Part shown: positions 18,409 through 22,173 of the stretch, one piece after another | Position numbering within the stretch: position 1 is the first letter of the stretch | Layout of the letters: each line of letters starts with the position of its first letter | Assembly (NCBI GenBank): GCA_026419775.2 | Contig: JAOPGA020000086.1 | Location: forward strand, 1 to 22,173 | Reading direction: 5' to 3' | DNA length: 22,173 nucleotides | DNA from: Acrasis kona | Lineage: Eukaryota > Heterolobosea > Eutetramitea > Acrasida > Acrasidae | Program-made: the position numbers and the translations under genes | Notes under the pieces: generated by a model | Database searches by the model: none | The model's input: only the letters and a program-made list of their open reading frames with translations | What the model was told of the DNA's origin: nothing

Positions 18409-21290
18409 GCATTCACCACCAATGATAAGATTGTAAACAATAATTTTGTAACACTTCCATGTATTGCATTGCAATACATTCCATCAAGACCATGAACCAA
18501 ACCGACATACTAAACACACCAGTATCACAAACCAGGAATCAGATTTCACATCATACTTAAGAAAAAAGAATTCGAAGATTAACGCAAAGTGGGCATCCAT
18601 TTGCCTCAATGAAGACAACGATCCAGAAGATGCTTGGGCTACCCTTATGAGCAAGAGAAACGCTGCGCAATTCATTGCGAAGAACCTTAGGACGCGACAA
18701 GAGTTTTTATCGAAGCAGAAGGATAAAACTCAAAGGAAAGAAAAAGACCAGCAAAACCAGAACAGGCGACTCCACAACTATGACAACAAACCAACCATCA
18801 GAGTCGGCCATTTTATAGAAGATTTATATACGTTCGAGCTGTATCTAGCCAGTCATATCGTTTTGACAACGGACGTTTTAGTTTTGTTACAGATGTGCTT
18901 ACCAGGAGATAAGAGCAACATCATAGCCAACAGATTATCGGACCCTACTTTGAAAAAGTTATCGTGGAACGAATCGAAGAAATCAATACTTTTGTCATTG
19001 GATACTTCGAAGGATGAAGAACAGAATACCCAAGAACTATGCTTGTCGAAGGCAAACGTCAACGAAACGGTCTACAACTACAACAGACGTTTCTACGCAT
19101 ATGTATCAATCTTGCAGTTGAACCTTATCGATGCAGGAAAGATATTCCTTTTAACATTACCCGAGTACGTTAGAAAAGAAATCAACAAGAAGATGGCTCC
19201 AGTACCAAACTATCCACACGTACAATAGAACATCAACGACATGATCGACTTTGTGGCAGTATGGATGAAACCACAAGAGGAGAATGTGTACGAGAAGAGG
19301 AAGCCAGATGTAAGGGCACAGAAGGAAAAAATAGGGAAAGAGTTACGTGAGATTCGGCTCAACAAGGCGTACGAACAGAAAGCCGAAAAGAAGAAGGCAT
19401 TTATTGAGAAGGCCAAGAAGAGAATTTTACATTGCTGGAAGTGCGACAAGAAAGTACTTGCTAGTGAGGGAGGTCATCTCCAACCAGATTGTAAAGCTCC
19501 GGAAAGCAGTACAGTCAAGGAGAACAAGTACAAACCCGATTTTAAGACAAAGAGGGATAACCATGATAAAGGAAAGGAGAAGAAGTTTAAGATCAACAAG
19601 ATTTCATTGTTTGAATTCTCAAAAGAGAAATCCGTTAAAGATGAGGATGAAGTCATGATTGAGGACGATCCCATCGTAAATTCAAACGATGAACTTGAAG
19701 ATATTGGAGAGGTTCAGGTAGAAGCCATAGAAGAAGAACCTACGGAATCCATTAACATTAATAATATTATGATTGATACTCCAGTTTCAAAGGATTTGAC
19801 GGACAAGGAGGTCGAAGAGAATGAAGTGAATCAAGAGCTATTGTACGAGAAGCTGCAAAATGCCGATTGTAAGGTTAACAGAGTATCAACCAAGGCACTC
19901 GTAGATAAAGGAGCACAGGTCAGTGCAATTAGTCAAAGATTCTTAGACCACAGTAAAAGAGTTTCCAAATACTTGATATGTTAATAAGAATGCCAATGTG
20001 TTGTATTTCCAGACAAACGACGAATTAAATGTCATACTGCAAGGTTGCAACTGGAATACAAGGATGTCAAGTTAGAACACACATTCGTGGTGTTACCAGA
20101 CGAAGAAGTAATATTCGGAAGACCTTTATGTAAAATATTACGTATCACTGATATCTATGATATGTTACCGGATATTTCGCAACAGAGAGTAGAAAACTTC
20201 TTGAAGAACTTTCAACCCACACCAATCGATAAGATTTTATCAAGGGATTATGAGAAAGAAGCCAAAGGTGTTCAATACCATCCAGACGCACAGAAATATA
20301 TGGAATACGTTGCCAAGTTTATAGAAGAAAACGCAGCTACTATTGATAAGCACAGCACCATTAGGACTATTGCCATACAGTTTGCAGATGAAGCATCAAG
20401 GAAGAAAGGTTGTTGGTCAAGATCATATCACCCACTAGAAGCTGAGATAGTGGACAAGTCAATTACAGCATTCACTTGTTTAGGTAAGCGATATCGTTTT
20501 ATAACAGCACCTTTAGGGTTAAAACACATTCCGTCTATATTTCAGAGGATGATAAAAGCATTGTTACAGGCTAATGGGTTAACAGAATATGCTTGCAACC
20601 ATATTGACGATTTATCAATACCTGTTTCGTATCCTATTATGGCTAGACGAGAGAAGTCATTTCGTTGGAACGATTATCCTGAATTAGAGGAAGCGTACAT
20701 CAAGATCTACGATTGTTTAGTCACAAATGTTCCGTTCTTACATTATCCGTTTCCAGATATACCATTAGAATTAGAGACAGATGCTAGTGACACAGGAATA
20801 GGAGGTACTTTGTTCCAAAGAGTGGACGGTGAAAAGAGGTATCTAGGGTTCCATTCAAGAGTGTTAAGTAAGAGTGAAGTTTTGTATTCAATTCTAAAGA
20901 AGGAATTACTGTCTATTGTTGTTCATATCAATTATTACAGACACCATCTATTAGGAAGACATTTCAAGCTACATACGGACAGTAAAGCATTAACAGATGT
21001 AATTACTGCGTTACAACAGCCAAACTTCAAGAATTCCACGTTAGCAGGATGGATCGCTACAATTTCGGAATATAGTTTTGAAGTGTACCACATCAAGGAA
21101 TCGCCACATCTACTGACGAAGAAGAGAAATTACTAGACGAATCGCATTTAGGCCATTGGGGCGCTGGAGGGATGCATAATTACATACGCATGAATCGTCC
21201 AGAACACAAAATCAAAAATCTCTTCAACAAGTGTTTGAACTACGTCAAGAAGTGTGAGATTTGTCAGAGAGTTAATAAGTCATCAATATA
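18214..21290 (+). mobile_element. Ty3/Gypsy-type LTR retrotransposon, broken copy
   Basis: Parts in the Ty3/Gypsy order: LTR 18214-18408; gag-like capsid region about 18464-19230; nucleocapsid-type zinc knuckle about 19430-19490 (CWKC...); an acidic linker; retroviral-type protease region about 19880-19950; reverse transcriptase about 20045-20640; RNase H about 20755-21090 (ETDASDTGIGGTLFQ, HTDSKAL); and the zinc-binding start of integrase about 21140-21290. RT-RNase H before integrase is the Ty3/Gypsy order. The copy is broken: gag and pol are interrupted about four or five times, the integrase core is absent, and there is no recognisable 3' LTR in the window. It is a fossil of uncertain but not extreme age, since much of each domain is still readable. 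Without a second LTR no age can be estimated. Confidence 0.85.
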
Positions 21291-21770
21291 CATGTCATGA
21301 GCGTGAAGACTATTTTATCGTGTATATTACCTATTCATCGAATGGTATAAAGAGTGTTCTAAACGTAATTAGGTATTGTATAATGAGCACTCTAATTATC
21401 AAACATTCTATTGAACAATCGTTTGGCGAAGTCCTGTACAAACCATCGGTTTCTTTACAGTTCATTAAGCGCCTACAGGCGCAAACCCNTAATAACCCGT
21501 TGGGTTAGGTCCTACTAATTAAACATCACACTTTCATTACATTTCATTCGTTACATTGTTTTGAATGTTACTTTTATTATAACCTTCATTGCTTCATACT
21601 TTTACTTCACAACATCAAAACTAAAAGATATTAACACCATAGGTATGTCCTAATAGTTTGGTGTTACCCATAAAAAAATGATAACGCTGTTGCTATATGA
21701 CTAAGACTCTACAGAGCTTACAGTTATTTACCCTAACGTTAACACACTCTTAATTCAAAATATCATTTTT
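21291..21770. other. AT-rich region with compact hairpins, no gene
   Basis: No supported coding frame. It holds the double hairpin at 21469-21507 and a third fold-back at 21632-21666: TAACACCA pairs with TGGTGTTA, with an inner TAGG/CCTA stem around TATGT. Base 21489 is N. Confidence 0.5.
21469..21507. repeat. Tandem double hairpin
   Basis: Two perfect small palindromic hairpins only 10 bases apart: GCGCCTACAGGCGC (21469-21482, 6-bp GC-rich arms) and TAACCCGTTGGGTTA (21493-21507, 6-bp arms). They are markedly more GC-rich than the surroundings. The spacer contains an unresolved N at 21489. Confidence 0.6.
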
Positions 21771-21781
21771 GAAATGTTGAT

Positions 21782-22173
21782 TTATTGCTTCTTCTTTTTG
21801 GGCTCCGAGAGTTCATCTGGAAGATACTTGTACGGCAACGTTCTAATATCATCTCTTTCTTGCTTTAGCAACATCCACAACTCGTTAGGAATACTAGTTA
21901 CTAGTTACTGTTTTTCATGTGATGCAAAGTTTTTCAAAGTTGATGATCCTCTGGCGCTATTACAAACGAAACAGCACGGATAAACGTTCCAACGTGTATA
22001 TGGTTTTTTATGATCGAATCTGTCAAGACAGGTTCCATGAATATTTCCTAAAGGTACACCGCAGTATGTACAATAGGCTAATTTTAAACACTCGTAATAC
22101 AAACTTGGTATCTGACAATTGGGTCCACGCATATTCATTTTACCTTTGCCGTCTGCTTGTTTAGCACTTTGAC
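21782..22173 (-). CDS. HNH-type endonuclease, 5' end off the window; in-frame stop near the C-terminus
   Basis: The minus strand reads into the window as SAKQADGKGKMNMRGPNCQI, then a core AYCTYCGVPL, CLDRFDHKKPYTRWNVYP, CCFVCNSARG. This is the zinc-ribbon HNH fold of the CxxC...DRxD...PYxxxNVxPCCxxCN type, used by homing/phage-like and mobile-element DNA nucleases. The frame meets TAA at 21905-21907 after NFASHEKQ, then stays open in the same frame (SIPNELWMLLKQERDDIRTL) to TAA at 21782-21784 after a basic end (PKKKKQ). The smooth continuation suggests one recent nonsense change, or a truncated but still complete HNH core. Two ACTAGTT units lie next to the stop. It is unclear if this is host, viral or mobile-element in origin. 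Confidence 0.6.
22152..22173. repeat. 22-base exact dispersed repeat, truncated by the window edge
   Basis: Identical to 12412-12433 in the same orientation. On the minus strand both read SAKQA in an open frame. The match reaches the last base of the window, so the true repeat may be longer. Confidence 0.7.

Noticed and set aside
21493-21507. Telomere-like TAACCC / GGGTTA
   Set aside because: Only one unit in each orientation, forming a hairpin; no repeat array.
21774-21983. Plus-strand frame opposite the HNH gene
   Set aside because: Antisense to a frame with clear zinc-binding HNH residues.
1-22173. CRISPR arrays, bacterial operons or riboswitches
   Set aside because: Spliced genes, poly(A) signals and retroelements mark this as eukaryotic; no regularly spaced repeats were seen.

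Overview
The window is nuclear DNA from an AT-rich eukaryote. Its spliceosomal introns are very short (about 30-75 nt, GT...AG), it uses standard stop codons, and it carries secreted GPI-tailed proteins, a LINE and a Ty3/Gypsy-type LTR element. A lower fungus or an amoebozoan/other protist would fit (S53 and S28 peptidases, a fungal-style JmjC/cupin protein, EGF-like and Pro/Thr-rich surface proteins). The sequence alone does not settle the lineage. Four N bases show a draft assembly.

Left part (1-6600), ordinary host genes: the 3' half of a Na+/H+ exchanger-like gene (+) faces a disordered protein of unknown role (-). Next is a secreted protein with a DNRLRE/CBM96-like domain and a GPI-type tail (-), diverging from an EGF-like, Pro/Thr-stalked, GPI-tailed gene (+) whose exon structure does not resolve cleanly.

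Middle part (6941-14645): two close copies of a secreted, probably GPI-anchored sedolisin-family (S53) peptidase gene lie in direct orientation about 6.2 kb apart, inside matching ~1.55 kb blocks. Between them are a 5'-truncated, internally deleted LINE, a two-exon fragment of an S28 serine carboxypeptidase, and other decayed coding remnants. The S53 proteins keep the Glu/Asp and Ser catalytic positions, have no visible prodomain, and carry Asn where the family's oxyanion Asp is expected.

Right part (14646-22173): a decayed small minus-strand gene, an intact 454-residue protein with a CCHC-type N-terminus and a JmjC/cupin-like C-terminus, then about 1.2 kb without genes. An LTR and a broken Ty3/Gypsy-type element follow (18214 to about 21290). 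Two adjacent compact hairpins come next, then a minus-strand HNH-type endonuclease gene that runs off the right edge. The last 22 bases of the window recur exactly at 12412-12433.

The genes do not form one pathway. The shared theme is cell-surface/secreted proteins in a transposon-rich, duplicating region.
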